Assembly (NCBI RefSeq): GCF_002355435.1
Contig: NZ_AP017313.1
Coordinates: 1,550,001-1,614,000 of the forward strand
Source: Mucilaginibacter gotjawali
GTDB taxonomy: Bacteria; Bacteroidota; Bacteroidia; Sphingobacteriales; Sphingobacteriaceae
Direction: 5' to 3'
Length of the DNA: 64,000 nucleotides
The translations under genes and the position numbers were made by a program. Under the pieces are notes generated by a model, which was not told where the DNA came from, ran no database searches, and was given only the letters and a program-made list of their open reading frames with translations. Of the stretch, positions 25,901 through 34,336 are shown one piece after another (position 1 is the stretch's first letter; each line of letters begins with the position of its first letter).

Positions 25901-27313
25901 CAACTTCTTCAAAATCCCTGTCCCCAATTCATCAGTGCTTTCCACCGCATTTGACAATACTATCACAGCAATGTTTTTTGCAGTATTAAAAGCCATAAAG
26001 CTGCTGCTGCCATTGGTGCCGCCGTTATGAAAAATATAGTCGACCCCATTTACGGTGATGATATGCCAGGCCAGGCCGATCTTTACGTCTTTCGTAAAGG
26101 TGATATGATGGCTTAACTCAATTCCCTTTCCAAGCTTGTCATTCCCCGGGTGCATATTGGCTTTGGCATATAACAACATATCGTTTAAGGTTGATCTTAA
26201 TGCGCCGCAGGGTGCCAGTACATCAAAATCCCAGGGTGGGGTTGGCATGCCGCCGGCATTATATACCTGTACAAAGCGCGGCATAGCCAAAGGGTTTAAA
26301 AATTGCCCGGTGCTGTACATTCCCAGTGGTTTGCAAATAATCTCCTTCACCATTTCTTCGTAAGGTTTTTGACTGATAGTTTCTAAAATACTGCCCAGCA
26401 AACCCGCGCCTAGGTTTGAATAGGCGTATTGTGTTCCGGGTTGGGTTTTTACTTTGCAGGTTTTAAGGTAGTCGTAAAGTAGTTCCTTTGTATAATCCTT
26501 GTATGGGTTTAAAGGATCGGTTGCATGCGGGATCAGGTTATCCGGCAACCGTTCAAGCCCGGAAGTATGGTTGCATAATTCCTGTAAGGTTATGGATGCC
26601 AGTTGCGGATTAGCGGCAACTGAATCCGGAAGGTATTTGCGGATAGGGTCCCGTAAACTCACTTTTCCTTCATTCACGTAATACGCCAGCAATATTGCCG
26701 TAAACGTTTTGGTGATGGAACCCAGCTCAAAAAAAACATCTCCATTGGGGATTTTGCTATTGCCTTTTATCGTTTCGCCATAGCCATAGGTGCTGATGGC
26801 ACCATTATCAATCACGCCGATACATAAGCCAACGGTATTTGCTTTTTGAATATACTTGCGGGCTACTGAATCTACCTTCCTGTCAGTACTGGTTTTTAAA
26901 GGATTGTTTGAAGGTACCAAAGCGGTTTTATCGCTAACGGGTTCCTGGTATTGCTGAAACAGGAAGAGCTCCAGTTTACCTTTTTTATCCAGGCTCATCA
27001 GCAATTGAAGCGTAATGGCGTCGAACTTAAGTTTGTAAGTGGCAACATTATTATTAACAAAGCTGATCAGCGTTGCTTCTTTTATTTCGCCCAAAGGGAA
27101 CAGTTGGTTAGTGGCTACCCCGTTAAATGCATCTATGCTCAATTCTTTTTGAAACGCATCCCCGGCCATATTATAAATGGCATCGGCATTTTTTTGGTTG
27201 AAATACTTCTTTACCTGCTGAAAAACTGAATCCACCTTTTGTTGCTGGCGGCTTTGGGCTTTGGCCATAGTTAAAAGAATAAATAAGAAGAAGAAACTAA
27301 GTGATGACTTCAT
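25892..27313 (-). CDS. Serine hydrolase of the beta-lactamase/D-Ala-D-Ala peptidase type
   Basis: The 473-residue protein has a signal peptide (TMAKAQS, cut near residue 20), an N-terminal DUF3887-like domain (about 22-125) and a class C beta-lactamase-related domain. The catalytic SxxK is S199-I-T-K202, the YxN is Y298-S-N300 and the third motif is H429-N-G-G. It is periplasmic and may act on peptidoglycan peptides, esters or D-amino acid peptides. The two-domain build is common in this phylum. Confidence 0.9.
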   Translation of the reverse strand: MKSSLSFFFLFILLTMAKAQSRQQQKVDSVFQQVKKYFNQKNADAIYNMAGDAFQKELSIDAFNGVATNQLFPLGEIKEATLISFVNNNVATYKLKFDAITLQLLMSLDKKGKLELFLFQQYQEPVSDKTALVPSNNPLKTSTDRKVDSVARKYIQKANTVGLCIGVIDNGAISTYGYGETIKGNSKIPNGDVFFELGSITKTFTAILLAYYVNEGKVSLRDPIRKYLPDSVAANPQLASITLQELCNHTSGLERLPDNLIPHATDPLNPYKDYTKELLYDYLKTCKVKTQPGTQYAYSNLGAGLLGSILETISQKPYEEMVKEIICKPLGMYSTGQFLNPLAMPRFVQVYNAGGMPTPPWDFDVLAPCGALRSTLNDMLLYAKANMHPGNDKLGKGIELSHHITFTKDVKIGLAWHIITVNGVDYIFHNGGTNGSSSFMAFNTAKNIAVIVLSNAVESTDELGTGILKKLVD

Positions 27314-27349
27314 AACAAGATTTCAAAGGATAACGAAATAAGGGTAAAA

Positions 27350-27865
27350 TTAATGCAATGGATCGGTAAGGCGAACGAATTTTTGCTCGTTGCGAGCCCA
27401 TAATATCCTGTAAATAATAATTCCCACCAAAGCGCCTGATAAATAGGTGTAGCCTATAAAGTTAAACATGTTGGATGGATCTGCTGAAATATAGGCCATG
27501 AGATCATGTTTTACAAACGCAATAATAATACTTATGAGGAAGCATATAGCAAATCCAAAAAATATACCACCGTCAATCAACGAATATTTTATCGGACCCT
27601 TTTTTCGAATATGATCCCAGTCTTTAACAAATTTTATGTTTCCGATATCCGTTGTGGTTAAGCCTTTCCGTTTTAACTTCTTCTCGTATTCCAGTTGGTC
27701 TTTGTAACGGTAGTAGCCGGGTATAAATCCGATAATATCCATAAAGACAAACCAATAAATTATTTCTTTGTCTTTAACAATCCAAAAAATTACTAAAGGG
27801 AATATCAAAGAAAGCAGGAAACCTTTGAGGCTATTTCTTAAATACGATTTAAAAACAGGGCCCAT
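27350..27865 (-). CDS. Four-helix integral membrane protein, unknown function
   Basis: The 171-residue protein has four predicted transmembrane segments (about 13-29, 36-51, 99-117, 138-155) with a charged cytoplasmic loop of about 45 residues between the second and third (YEKKLKRKGLTTTDIGN). No known family is recognised. It follows pyrB after 12 bases on the same strand, so it is probably the last gene of the pyr operon transcript, but nothing in it suggests a pyrimidine role. Confidence 0.7.
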   Translation of the reverse strand: MGPVFKSYLRNSLKGFLLSLIFPLVIFWIVKDKEIIYWFVFMDIIGFIPGYYRYKDQLEYEKKLKRKGLTTTDIGNIKFVKDWDHIRKKGPIKYSLIDGGIFFGFAICFLISIIIAFVKHDLMAYISADPSNMFNFIGYTYLSGALVGIIIYRILWARNEQKFVRLTDPLH

Positions 27866-27877
27866 CAGGTTTACTTA

Positions 27878-28804
27878 TTATGGATTTTGCCCTGCCAGCA
27901 AAAACAACGCAGCCATGCGTATGGCTACCCCATTTTCTACCTGGTCAAGGATGATGGATTGTTTGCTATCGGCTACGTCGCTGGTGATCTCCACGCCGCG
28001 GTTGATAGGGCCCGGGTGCATTACAATGATCTCTTTGTCCAGCGAGTCAAGGATCTGTTTGTTCAATCCGTACAGCATGGTGTACTCGCGCAGGGATGGA
28101 AAGTACTTAATATCCTGGCGTTCCAGTTGTATACGCAGCATATTGGCTACATCGCACCAGTTAAGGGCCTTTACCAGGTTATGTTCAACCTTCACACCCA
28201 ATGAGCCGATATATTTAGGGATCAGCGTAGTGGGGCCGCAAACCATCACCTCGGCGCCCAGCTGTTTAAGGCATAATATATTAGAAAGCGCCACCCGTGA
28301 ATGCAGGATATCGCCCACGATCACTACTTTTTTGCCCGCCACATCGCCTAATTTTTCGCGGATGGAAAATGCATCCAGCAATGCCTGGGTTGGGTGCTCG
28401 TGCGCGCCGTCTCCGGCGTTAACGATCTGAGCCTTCACGTGTTTTGAAAGGAAGATGCCGGCGCCCGCATACGGGTGGCGCATTACCACCATGTCCACTT
28501 TCATGGCAAGGATATTGTTTACAGTGTCTATCAAAGTCTCACCTTTGCTTACCGACGAAGATGAAGCGGCAAAATTGATGGTATCTGCAGATAACCGCCG
28601 CTCGGCCAGTTCAAACGACAGGCGGGTACGGGTTGAGTTTTCAAAAAATATATTGGCTATCGTGACATCTCGCAGCGACGGGACTTTCTTAATGGGCCTG
28701 TTTAAAACCGTTTTAAAATTGTCGGCTGTTTCAAATATCAGTTGAATATCTGCCGCGTTTAAGTCTTTGATGCCTAAGAGATGTCGTGTTGAGAGTCCTG
28801 CCAT
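27878..28804 (-). CDS. pyrB: Aspartate carbamoyltransferase catalytic chain
   Basis: The 308-residue protein has the carbamoyl-phosphate binding motif FENSTRTR at residues 54-61 and the downstream blocks SSSVSKGETLIDTVNN, MRHPYAGAG, HEHPTQALLDAF and HPGPINRGVEI. It catalyses the first committed step of pyrimidine synthesis. No regulatory subunit gene (pyrI) is adjacent, and the type is like that of Bacillus. It lies downstream of pyrR, with a four-helix-bundle gene between. Confidence 0.97.
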   Translation of the reverse strand: MAGLSTRHLLGIKDLNAADIQLIFETADNFKTVLNRPIKKVPSLRDVTIANIFFENSTRTRLSFELAERRLSADTINFAASSSSVSKGETLIDTVNNILAMKVDMVVMRHPYAGAGIFLSKHVKAQIVNAGDGAHEHPTQALLDAFSIREKLGDVAGKKVVIVGDILHSRVALSNILCLKQLGAEVMVCGPTTLIPKYIGSLGVKVEHNLVKALNWCDVANMLRIQLERQDIKYFPSLREYTMLYGLNKQILDSLDKEIIVMHPGPINRGVEITSDVADSKQSIILDQVENGVAIRMAALFLLAGQNP

Positions 28805-28805
28805 T

Positions 28806-28925
28806 GGGTTTATTAATATCGAATATCGAATGCCGAATATCGAATGTAGAAGTGATTGAAGTTTGAATGGCGAAGGCCAGTTGCATACTTCTTTATTCTA
28901 CATTCGATATTCATTGTTCGATATT
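28806..28925. repeat. TCGAATATCGAATG palindromic repeat, left flank of the four-helix-bundle gene
   Basis: ATATCGAATATCGAATGCCG and CGAATATCGAATGTAGAAG (28816-28853) are answered by CTTTATTCTACATTCGATATTCATTGTTCGATATT (28891-28925, in part). The arrangement is a long imperfect palindrome touching the stop codon of the next gene. Confidence 0.65.
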
Positions 28926-29292
28926 ATTTGGTGTTATTCTTTTTTGCTGTTTCAATGCTTTTAACAAAGATAGCAATCAGCTGATTGCATTCATTTTTTG
29001 CTGTCGCCGTTTGACTTAAATCATACATGGCTCTTTTTTCAATAATTTTTAATGAGATCATTGATTCTCGTAATTCCTTTAAAATGACTTTCATCTTGTG
29101 AATAAAATCATTTCTTGATTCGGCGGCTTGAGCTTCCCCGTAATTTAAGGACGGTGAGCAACCCGAGCGTACTAATTGACCTGCTATGTAGTTTCCCATC
29201 CTTGTATTTGGTAAGGCTTCAGTTATATCCGCTATGATAAACGCAAAATCAATTAGTCTTTCTTCTAAGTCGTATTTGATGTCTTTTGTCAT
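28924..29292 (-). CDS. Four-helix-bundle protein (23S rRNA intervening-sequence protein family)
   Basis: The 122-residue helical protein has the family pattern: LEERLIDFAFIIADITEALP, GNYIAGQLVRSGCSPSLNYGEAQAAES, DFIHKMKVILKELRESMISLKII. Related proteins are encoded by intervening sequences in 23S rRNA genes of some bacteria, and the Avd accessory protein of diversity-generating retroelements has the same fold. Here it sits inside the pyrimidine operon between pyrR and pyrB, flanked by repeats at both ends, which suggests an inserted cassette. Its function is unknown. Confidence 0.88.
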   Translation of the reverse strand: MTKDIKYDLEERLIDFAFIIADITEALPNTRMGNYIAGQLVRSGCSPSLNYGEAQAAESRNDFIHKMKVILKELRESMISLKIIEKRAMYDLSQTATAKNECNQLIAIFVKSIETAKKNNTK

Positions 29293-29329
29293 GTATTAAA
29301 GTTTATATTGATTTTTTATTAACGGCACT

Positions 29330-29365
29330 TCAATATTCGACATTCAAAATTCATTATTCGTTATT
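29330..29365. repeat. AATATTCGACATTC repeat, right flank of the four-helix-bundle gene
   Basis: AATATTCGACATTCAAAATT and CATTATTCGTTATTC belong to the same word family as the repeat at 28806-28925. Together they bracket the four-helix-bundle gene. Confidence 0.55.
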
Positions 29366-29378
29366 CCTTTCCTTCCGG

Positions 29379-29924
29379 TTATTTTACATCAGATAAAAGT
29401 GTAATCTTGTCCTCCCCATCCGTCTCTTTCCAGCTCACTACCACTTTTTGCGATGCAATGGAATCTACTTCAATACCCACGTAATCTGCTGAAACCGGGA
29501 TATGCCTTGAATAACGCCGGTCAACCAGCGTAAGTAACTCTATTTTTTCAGGTCGGCCAAACGCCTGCAGGGCATCCATGGCGGCGCGGATAGTGCGGCC
29601 GGTCCAAAGCACATCATCCATCATGATCACTTTTTTGCCTTCGATAATAAAATCTATTTTGGTTTGATTAGGCACCAGCTGCGATTCGCGGCGGCGGAAA
29701 TCATCCCGGTAAAAGGTAATATCAAGGTCGCCCTGGAGGATAGTTTTACCATGCAGTATTTTGCGTAGTTCTTCGGCTATGCGTTTGGCCAGGTAAATAC
29801 CTCTCGGCTGTATGCCAATAAGCACAGATTCTGAAAAATCGTTATGATTTTCAATTAACTGACGACATAAACGCTGTAATGTAATTTGAAATTTGGGACC
29901 GTCGAGCAGTGTTGGGTTTTGCAT
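29379..29924 (-). CDS. pyrR: PyrR: uracil phosphoribosyltransferase-like pyrimidine regulator
   Basis: From the ATG at 29924 the protein has 181 residues. The PRPP-binding motif VIMMDDVLWTGRTIRAA is present, along with VLIGIQPRGIYLAKRI and LQGDLDITFYRDDFRRR, as in Bacillus PyrR. The TTG at 29945 is rejected because it overlaps a perfect -7 element. PyrR converts uracil to UMP and, in Firmicutes, binds pyr mRNA to control attenuation; no attenuator hairpin pair is obvious here. It heads the transcript that includes pyrB. Confidence 0.93.
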   Translation of the reverse strand: MQNPTLLDGPKFQITLQRLCRQLIENHNDFSESVLIGIQPRGIYLAKRIAEELRKILHGKTILQGDLDITFYRDDFRRRESQLVPNQTKIDFIIEGKKVIMMDDVLWTGRTIRAAMDALQAFGRPEKIELLTLVDRRYSRHIPVSADYVGIEVDSIASQKVVVSWKETDGEDKITLLSDVK

Positions 29925-29942
29925 CGTATGGGTGGATTTGGG

Positions 29943-29950
29943 CAAAGGTA
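29943..29950 (-). promoter_or_regulatory. -7 element of the pyrR-pyrB operon
   Basis: On the minus strand TACCTTTG is an exact -7 match, ending 18 bases before the ATG at 29924. It overlaps the alternative TTG start. Confidence 0.55.
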
Positions 29951-29965
29951 ATTATTTTATTTAAG

Positions 29966-29999
29966 TCAGGAAAGTCCGAAAGTCCGAAAGTCCGGAAGA
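29966..29999. repeat. AGTCCGAA direct repeats
   Basis: Three copies of the word AAGTCCGAA/AAGTCCGGAA follow each other. The same words, reversed, occur at 54656-54690. Confidence 0.5.
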
Positions 30000-30091
30000 A
30001 AAATTTACCGAGTTGGCAAATATGTTCTTTGTGAGCCTTATTTATTTGGCTGCCGTTATCGCGGACGCGTTTTAGCTGATTGCGAAAGGGG

Positions 30092-30538
30092 TTATAAGAA
30101 TTCAGGCTTGATATGTTGAACTTCAATGAATATTTGGTGCAGATGATTAAAATCAGCATCTGTAGTTACGAGTTTCAGACCGAGCAATGCAGCAGTTGAC
30201 GCGATCCAGAGATCGTTCTTGCCCATATTTCTTGGCTTATCAAAGGAATAATTTGCATATGACGGGTTTCTGCGTTGAGAAAAAGCATCGATCTCGGCAT
30301 AAGTGTCGGTCAATCCTTCGTTTATTTCTATAATTACGGCCTCGTCCAATATTGCATTAACAACGTTCCATTTTCTTATGCCCCATTTATTTTGTACGGC
30401 GATGGATTTCAATTCTGAAATTGATACAACGGAGATGAAAATTTTTTGATTGTCAGGATTGATAACGGTTGTTAACAGTCTGCGGCTTGTATCTTTGGCC
30501 AGATGAATTAGAATATTGGTGTCAAACAATAGATTCAT
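30092..30538 (-). CDS. PIN-domain toxin (VapC-like ribonuclease)
   Basis: The 148-residue protein has the PIN-fold acids in order: D6 in LLFDTNILIHL, E in VVSISELKS near 43, D in GKNDLWIASTA near 109 and D in TTDADFNHL near 128. PIN toxins cut specific tRNA or rRNA with magnesium. The gene overlaps the end of the preceding small ORF by four bases (ATGA), the usual toxin-antitoxin coupling. Confidence 0.9.
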   Translation of the reverse strand: MNLLFDTNILIHLAKDTSRRLLTTVINPDNQKIFISVVSISELKSIAVQNKWGIRKWNVVNAILDEAVIIEINEGLTDTYAEIDAFSQRRNPSYANYSFDKPRNMGKNDLWIASTAALLGLKLVTTDADFNHLHQIFIEVQHIKPEFL

Positions 30539-30765
30539 TTGCTTTCATTCAGCGTCTCTATTGCGTCTGCAGCTTCGTCTTTAGTTAAAAAAGCATCTTT
30601 AGGCAATTTCTTTAACCGGTCTTCAATCGACTCCGGAGTTTTGCCCATTTTACTGGCAAAAGCAGTTGCACCACCAGCGGCTAATATTTCGGCTATGGAA
30701 TATGATTTACGGCCAGGAAATGATGCCTGGATTTCATCTGATATTTTGGTGTTTCTGTTATTCAT
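30535..30765 (-). CDS. Antitoxin partner of the PIN-domain toxin
   Basis: The 76-residue protein begins MNNRNTKISDEIQASFPGRK and has a short helical body (EILAAGGATAFASKMGKTPESIEDRLKKLP), then an acidic C-terminus suited to wrapping the toxin. The family is not a classic VapB/AbrB; it is assigned by position and size. A perfect -7 element lies at 30796-30789 on the minus strand. Confidence 0.75.
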   Translation of the reverse strand: MNNRNTKISDEIQASFPGRKSYSIAEILAAGGATAFASKMGKTPESIEDRLKKLPKDAFLTKDEAADAIETLNESK

Positions 30766-30788
30766 TTACCAATATGCTTCCGTTTAAA

Positions 30789-30796
30789 CAAATTTA
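30789..30796 (-). promoter_or_regulatory. -7 element of the PIN toxin-antitoxin operon
   Basis: TAAATTTG on the minus strand is an exact -7 match and ends 23 bases before the ATG at 30765. Confidence 0.5.
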
Positions 30797-30847
30797 CTGA
30801 AAATTTATTTAATAGTTCTAAGAGTAAAAATCATTCAAAAGCGAACA

Positions 30848-31240
30848 TTAACTATTGAACTCTTCAAGCACCTGCATCGCCTTTTCAGCATCCTGTTTCG
30901 CCACAAAAATATGATCATGATAATAAGCAGCTATCACATTACAACCTATGCCGGCTTTGGCAAGTGCATTGGAGAATGCTGCCGTAAATCCAACGCCTTC
31001 CAGGGACGAATGGACGGTTAGTGTTATCCACGCAGCGATATAGGTATAGTTTAAGTTTAAGTTATCTGCGACGTTTTTATCAAGGATAACGGTCAGGCCT
31101 TCTTTTTCCTTAAATGAGCCTATGATTTGGGAAGGATCAATAGTTTGTGAAGCCGGTATTGTGCAAAAAATATAGTCGCCATCATTCAGGGTGGGGCGCA
31201 TGGTTTTTAGTAATTCGTTGAGGTTAGTTTCGCCGGGCAT
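30848..31240 (-). CDS. ACT-domain protein
   Basis: The 130-residue protein, read from the ATG at 31240 (MPGETNLNELLKTM), has two ACT-like halves: DGDYIFCTIPASQTIDP with KEKEGLTVILDK, and AAWITLTVHSSLEGVGFTAAFSNALAKAGIGCNVIAAYYHDHIFV. The family is related to small amino-acid-binding or transporter-associated ACT proteins. An upstream ATG at 31270 would add ten residues unlike those of relatives. It is soluble, and its ligand and role are unknown. Confidence 0.82.
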   Translation of the reverse strand: MPGETNLNELLKTMRPTLNDGDYIFCTIPASQTIDPSQIIGSFKEKEGLTVILDKNVADNLNLNYTYIAAWITLTVHSSLEGVGFTAAFSNALAKAGIGCNVIAAYYHDHIFVAKQDAEKAMQVLEEFNS

Positions 31241-31270
31241 CGTTCTTTTTATAAAGGATCTTCTATGCAT

Positions 31271-31378
31271 TTAGCCTCACCTAAATCCTCTCCAAAAGAG
31301 AGGACTTTTGACTAGCATATTTAGTTATTTATTGGGGCATTTCAAAACCCTCTCCTTTGGAGAGGGCAGGGTGAGGCA
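31271..31378. repeat. Palindromic repeat of CCTCACCTAAATCCTCTCC type, copy A
   Basis: TTAGCCTCACCTAAATCCTC and AAAGAGAGGAC pair with CCCTCTCCTTTGGAGAGGGC and GGTGAGGC. A related copy lies at 57493-57599. Confidence 0.6.
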
Positions 31379-31414
31379 CAAAAAAGCCCTTCCGAAATAG
31401 TTCCGGAAGGGCTT
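31379..31414 (-). terminator. Rho-independent terminator of rpsA
   Basis: On the minus strand AAGCCCTTCCGG pairs with CGGAAGGGCTT and runs into a stretch of Ts. It lies 20 bases after the rpsA stop codon. Confidence 0.85.
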
Positions 31415-31435
31415 AAAGGGAAATTTATTTAAAGC

Positions 31436-33400
31436 TTATTGAGCTTCTTCTTCAGATGCTGGTTTTTTTACAGCCTTGCGGGCTTTATTTTCAGCGCCTT
31501 CCATTTGCTCTTTTAACTGTGCCAATACGCTCAGATCGCCTAAAGTTGATTTTTCAACCGAATCTTTAACCTTCTTCACTGCATTGCTGGCAGATTTTGC
31601 TTCCTTTTTACGGGTTTCAAATTCCTGTACCCTTGCTTCTGCACGGGCTTCTTCCCAGATGCGTGAATGAGAGATAACGATACGTTTGTTTTCCTTGTTA
31701 AATTCAATGATCTTGAACTCAGCAGCTTCTTCAGCTTTTAAGCTCTTGCCATCTTCTTTAACCAGGTGTTTGGTTGGGCAGAAGCCTTCAACACCATAAG
31801 GTAAAGCAACAATAGCGCCTTTGTCAGTTACTTTGATAACGGTACCTTCATGTATCGAATCGATAGTGAAGATGGTTTCAAAAGTATCCCAGGGATTTTC
31901 TTCCAGTTGTTTGTGACCTAAGCTTAATTTGCGGTTGTCAACATCAAGATCCAATACGGACACATCCAGTTTTTCACCAACTTTAGTGAATTCGTTTGGA
32001 TGGTTGATCTTTTTAGACCATGAAAGGTCGCTGATGTGGATCAGGCCGTCAATGCCGTCTTCCAATTCAACAAACACACCAAAGTTGGTCATGTTTTTAA
32101 CAGTAGCGATGTGCTGGGTGCCTACGGCATATTTTTCAGCAGCATGTTGCCATGGATCAGGCGTTAATTGTTTAATGCCTAATGACATTTTGCGTTCGTC
32201 GCGATCTAATGTCAATACCTGTGCTTCAACTTCGTCGCCAACTTTCAGGAATTCCTGAGGGTTGCGCAGATTCTGAGACCATGACATTTCAGATACGTGG
32301 ATCAAACCTTCAACACCAGGGATGATTTCAAGGAATGCACCGTAATCGGCAACAGTAACGATCTTACCTTTAACATGTGATCCCACCTGAATTTCTTCAG
32401 AAAGGCTTTGCCAAGGATGAGGAGTTAATTGTTTTAAGCCTAAAGCGATACGTTTTTTCTCATCATCAAAATCAAGCACAACAACGTTGATCTTTTGATC
32501 CAATGATAAAATTTCGCGCGGATGCTCAATACGGCCCCATGAAATATCAGTGATGTGTAATAAACCGTCAACACCGCCAAGGTCGATGAATACACCAAAG
32601 TCGGTAATGTTTTTAACGGTACCTTCCAGAATCTGGCCTTTTTCAAGTTTGGCAACAATTTCTGTTTTTTGGTTTTCCAAATCGTCTTCAATCAGCACTT
32701 TGTGCGATACCACTACGTTTTTAAACTCGTGGTTGATCTTAACAACTTTGAATTCCATTGTTTTGCCCACATAAACGTCATAATCCCTGATAGGTTTAAT
32801 GTCGATTTGTGAACCTGGTAAAAAGGCTTCAACGCCCATTATGTCTACGATCAGACCACCTTTAGTCCTGCTCTTAACAAAACCAGTGATGATCTCATCA
32901 TTGTCGAGTGCAGAATTAATACGTTCCCATGATTTTTGAGTTTTAGCGCGTTTGCGTGATAATACTAACTGACCGTTAGCATCTTCCTGCGATTCAACGT
33001 AAACCTCAACAGTGTCACCGATCTTCAGATCAGGTGTATCACGGAACTCAGATACAGATACCAAACCGTCAGATTTAAATCCGATGTTCAATACCACATC
33101 TTTGTTATTTACATTTACAACAGTACCGGTGATGATCTCGCCTTTTGTGATAGAACTGAAAGTTCCGTCGTACATTTTTTCAAGTTTCTCGCGGTCTGAG
33201 TCGCTGTAATTGCCGAATTTTTTTTCATCGGCGTCCCAATCAAAGTCAACATTTGAAGATGTAACATTTGATTTGATCTCTTCGATCGAAATTGAATCAG
33301 CCTCTGATTCAATAGTTTCCTTTTCCTGAGTAGCTGTAACTACGTCGAGTTCAGCTTCCTTAGCTTTAAGTTCTTTTTCTGCTTCCTGTTTTTTTGCCAT
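31436..33400 (-). CDS. rpsA: 30S ribosomal protein S1
   Basis: Read from the ATG at 33400 the protein has 654 residues. It contains six S1 RNA-binding repeats, for instance GEIITGTVVNVNNKDVVLNIG, GQILEGTVKNITDFGVFIDLGGVDGLLH and GTQHIATVKNMTNFGVFVELEDGIDGLIH (in parts), between an acidic N-terminal tail and a Lys-rich C-terminus. S1 brings mRNA to the 30S subunit. The TTG at 33445 is rejected because it overlaps the -7 element. The leader holds a hairpin and an unusual GGAG sequence, and a strong terminator follows. Confidence 0.96.
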   Translation of the reverse strand: MAKKQEAEKELKAKEAELDVVTATQEKETIESEADSISIEEIKSNVTSSNVDFDWDADEKKFGNYSDSDREKLEKMYDGTFSSITKGEIITGTVVNVNNKDVVLNIGFKSDGLVSVSEFRDTPDLKIGDTVEVYVESQEDANGQLVLSRKRAKTQKSWERINSALDNDEIITGFVKSRTKGGLIVDIMGVEAFLPGSQIDIKPIRDYDVYVGKTMEFKVVKINHEFKNVVVSHKVLIEDDLENQKTEIVAKLEKGQILEGTVKNITDFGVFIDLGGVDGLLHITDISWGRIEHPREILSLDQKINVVVLDFDDEKKRIALGLKQLTPHPWQSLSEEIQVGSHVKGKIVTVADYGAFLEIIPGVEGLIHVSEMSWSQNLRNPQEFLKVGDEVEAQVLTLDRDERKMSLGIKQLTPDPWQHAAEKYAVGTQHIATVKNMTNFGVFVELEDGIDGLIHISDLSWSKKINHPNEFTKVGEKLDVSVLDLDVDNRKLSLGHKQLEENPWDTFETIFTIDSIHEGTVIKVTDKGAIVALPYGVEGFCPTKHLVKEDGKSLKAEEAAEFKIIEFNKENKRIVISHSRIWEEARAEARVQEFETRKKEAKSASNAVKKVKDSVEKSTLGDLSVLAQLKEQMEGAENKARKAVKKPASEEEAQ

Positions 33401-33450
33401 TAAATAAATTTTCTCCTTTTCCCAATTTTCTAATTGGGACTGCAAAGGTA
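33401..33450 (-). promoter_or_regulatory. rpsA promoter and leader with hairpin and GGAG sequence
   Basis: The -7 element TACCTTTG (minus strand, 33450-33443) is exact. The leader that follows carries a hairpin (CCCAATTAGAAAATTGGG, 33438-33421), then AAAAGGAG ending 12 bases before the ATG. A Shine-Dalgarno-like sequence is uncommon in this phylum. Confidence 0.55.
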
Positions 33451-33630
33451 GAGATATAATTTTGTTTGATAAAAATTTATTTGAAGTTAAAAAGGGATAT
33501 TTGGTTGATTTTGACCGTTTTTTCAGCTTTTTTTGCTATTTTTCAGGAGAGAAACAGCGATGAGCATCGAAATTGTACCAATCGAAGTGGATTTCAATTC
33601 ATTTACCTTATTGTAAATAACACCAGGCAG

Positions 33631-34305
33631 CTAATAGGAAAAACTCATTTTGTTTTCTATTTCTTCAAAAATCGACATGAAATCTTCAGCAAGGCAAGCC
33701 CGGTAAGCCATTAAAATGCCGTTCATCGCCGCCTCATTTTCAGCCGTAAACGGGTCTTTCCATACCCGCATGCAAATTCTTTTCAAGGCATAGGCAATTT
33801 GTTTTGTGTCGGCATAATTGTACAGGTATTTGCTCTTTTTAAAATCATCGTAGAATTTAAAAAATAAACCTGTGTTTTTTAATCCTGACGATGTTAAAAA
33901 TTCATCAACAACAGGTGTCTTGCAGCCGTCAAGGTGATCATAAAAGCCATCTGCTGTTACTTTTCCGGTGGTTAGCAGCAGGTTGTCCAGGATAAGCTCG
34001 AGCGCAATATGGCCTAAAAAGAATGGCTTTACCGGCGAACCAACCATAGCGGGAAGCAGTTTTATTTTTAACTGGTGCGAGTGGGTTAAAAAAAAATCTG
34101 AAGAATGAAAATAGCGGTCCACCAGCAAATGTTTGTTCCATCCGTTGATGATGGAATTTACGTTGTGATCGTTGTGGCTAAGCTTTTCGGGATGAATGAT
34201 CACTGTTTTGTCGGCATTTTTTAACAGATCGGGCATAACGGTACCTAAAACCATATAGCAGTTGGCAGTATCCCGGTCGAAATAAAAGTGCGACAAAAAA
34301 TTCAT
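33631..34305 (-). CDS. Conserved protein, ACP-phosphodiesterase-like N-terminus
   Basis: The 224-residue protein starts MNFLSHFYFDRDTANCYMVLG at 34305; the earlier start at 34320 adds only five residues. The N-terminal block (NFLSH, then G..MPDLLKN) and histidines in WNKHLLVDRYFHSSDFF and LGHIALELILDNLLL resemble the all-helical ACP phosphodiesterase/HD-like proteins of Bacteroidetes. Acyl carrier protein hydrolysis is a guess from this likeness only. No signal peptide is visible. It is transcribed away from tyrS. Confidence 0.65.
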   Translation of the reverse strand: MNFLSHFYFDRDTANCYMVLGTVMPDLLKNADKTVIIHPEKLSHNDHNVNSIINGWNKHLLVDRYFHSSDFFLTHSHQLKIKLLPAMVGSPVKPFFLGHIALELILDNLLLTTGKVTADGFYDHLDGCKTPVVDEFLTSSGLKNTGLFFKFYDDFKKSKYLYNYADTKQIAYALKRICMRVWKDPFTAENEAAMNGILMAYRACLAEDFMSIFEEIENKMSFSY

Positions 34306-34336
34306 AGGCCTTTTTTGCAAAATAGTAAATATTTAG

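Noticed and set aside
27768..28430. 220-residue ORF antisense to pyrB
   Set aside because: It is a shadow of pyrB codons; pyrB has clear catalytic motifs on the other strand.
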